Assembly: GCA_903831165.1 (NCBI GenBank)
Contig: CAIKWV010000402.1
Coordinates: forward strand, 1 to 6,498
DNA from: an uncultured cyanobacterium
GTDB lineage: Bacteria > Cyanobacteriota > Cyanobacteriia > PCC-6307 > Cyanobiaceae
Length of the DNA: 6,498 bases
Reading direction: 5' to 3'
The position numbers and the translations under genes were made by a program. Of the stretch, positions 6,082-6,498 are shown piece by piece (within the stretch, counting starts at the first letter, position 1; each line of letters opens with the position of its first letter). Below the pieces are notes generated by a model that made no database searches, was not told the origin of the DNA, and saw only the letters and a program-made list of their open reading frames with translations.

Positions 6082-6498
6082 GCCAAGGCGAGGGCCACCA
6101 GCGTCTGGTTGTGAAAGCCGCCGGCCCCCTTGGTGCGGGCGATTTCGCCGTAGGTGTAGAAGCCTCCGACCGGCAGACCGCCACGCACGGCGTTGATGCG
6201 CTGGATCTCCTCCTGGATGCGTTCGTCCTGGAGCACGGAGCGACGGGCGACGCAGTCGAACAGCAGCATGCCTCGCAGGGGTGCCCCATGCAGGCCGTCA
6301 CAGGCCATCTGGCAGGCCATGTGGGTGGCCTCCAGCACCGAATGGGAATCACCCTGCATCAGAAAGGCCAGTCCCCCCTGGGGTACCTCGGCGATCGTCA
6401 GCAGTTTGCGGGCGACAAAGTCGCCACCGGAGACATAGCGGATCTCGATGCGATCACGGCGGCGGATCCCCAGGGGGCGGGTGGTGGCCCAGCTGGCG
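6078..6498 (-). CDS. FIST-domain sensor protein, C-terminal part (cut by right edge)
   Basis: The frame is open from the window edge to a TGA at 6080-6078, giving 139 visible residues; the start lies outside. The visible part matches the FIST C-terminal domain. It has an RPLGIRRRDRIEIRYVS-like entry, then VPQGGLAFLMQGD, the core PLRGMLLFDCVARRSVL, an EEIQRI helix, and the ending GGFYTYGEIARTKGAGGFHN followed by QTLVALALA. FIST proteins are soluble intracellular sensors often encoded beside cyclic-di-GMP or kinase genes. Some (NosP) bind haem and NO; others are thought to bind small molecules such as amino acids. Which ligand applies cannot be decided, especially without the N-terminal half. 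The stop overlaps the start of the GAF-GGDEF-EAL gene by four bases, so the FIST protein is probably its dedicated partner. No in-frame stop interrupts the visible part. Confidence 0.87.
   Translation of the reverse strand, partial: ASWATTRPLGIRRRDRIEIRYVSGGDFVARKLLTIAEVPQGGLAFLMQGDSHSVLEATHMACQMACDGLHGAPLRGMLLFDCVARRSVLQDERIQEEIQRINAVRGGLPVGGFYTYGEIARTKGAGGFHNQTLVALALA

Noticed and set aside
5500..6114. Plus-strand open frame of 204 codons opposite the GAF-GGDEF gene
   Set aside because: Antisense shadow; His/Gln/Arg-rich with no motif, while the opposite strand encodes conserved catalytic residues.
5408..6352. Minus-strand open frame of 314 codons shifted against the FIST and GAF-GGDEF genes
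   Set aside because: Out-of-frame reading of two genes with strong domain matches; the product is Ala/Gly/Arg/Ser-rich low-complexity sequence.
1..6498. CRISPR array, tRNA, rRNA or insertion sequence
   Set aside because: No regularly spaced repeats, no cloverleaf or rRNA-like sequence, no transposase motif and no flanking terminal repeats were seen.

Overview
The window most likely comes from a GC-rich cyanobacterium of the Synechococcus/Cyanobium type. The base composition is clearly GC-rich. Three perfect copies of the cyanobacterial HIP1 octamer GCGATCGC occur at 1334-1341, 1525-1532 and 2134-2141, where well under one would be expected by chance. The lineage is an inference from these two facts, not from a search.

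Left part (1-1480): the N-terminal end of an unidentified gene leaves the window on the minus strand. Its first codons are built from an 18-bp tandem repeat. It faces a divergent 271-bp control region with inverted repeats, followed by a complete ACR3-type arsenite efflux permease on the plus strand. Bases 1481-2090 hold no gene that I can defend. They contain a HIP1 site and probably the promoter and leader of the next operon.

Right part (2091-6498): this is a compact, mirror-like cyclic-di-GMP module. On the plus strand a stand-alone 127-residue PAS protein overlaps by ATGA a PAS-GGDEF-EAL enzyme. On the minus strand a FIST protein, cut by the right edge, overlaps by ATGA a GAF-GGDEF-EAL enzyme. 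The two bifunctional enzymes converge and overlap tail to tail by 34 bp, so no spacer or terminator separates them.

The likely logic is two input/output pairs. In each pair a small sensor is translationally coupled to an enzyme that carries both a cyclic-di-GMP synthesis and a degradation domain. The two enzymes look differently tuned. The plus-strand one has a canonical GGDEF but no inhibitory RxxD site, lacks the usual DxLT aspartate, and ends abruptly after its EAL core. The minus-strand one has a variant SGDEF signature with an intact RSGD inhibitory site and a long, odd C-terminal tail. From memory, the stand-alone PAS aligns without gaps to the FixL heme-PAS region around the haem-ligating histidine, and FIST proteins include the NO-binding haemoprotein NosP. 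The most interesting hypothesis here is therefore that both sensors read a gas or redox ligand and pass it to cyclic-di-GMP turnover.
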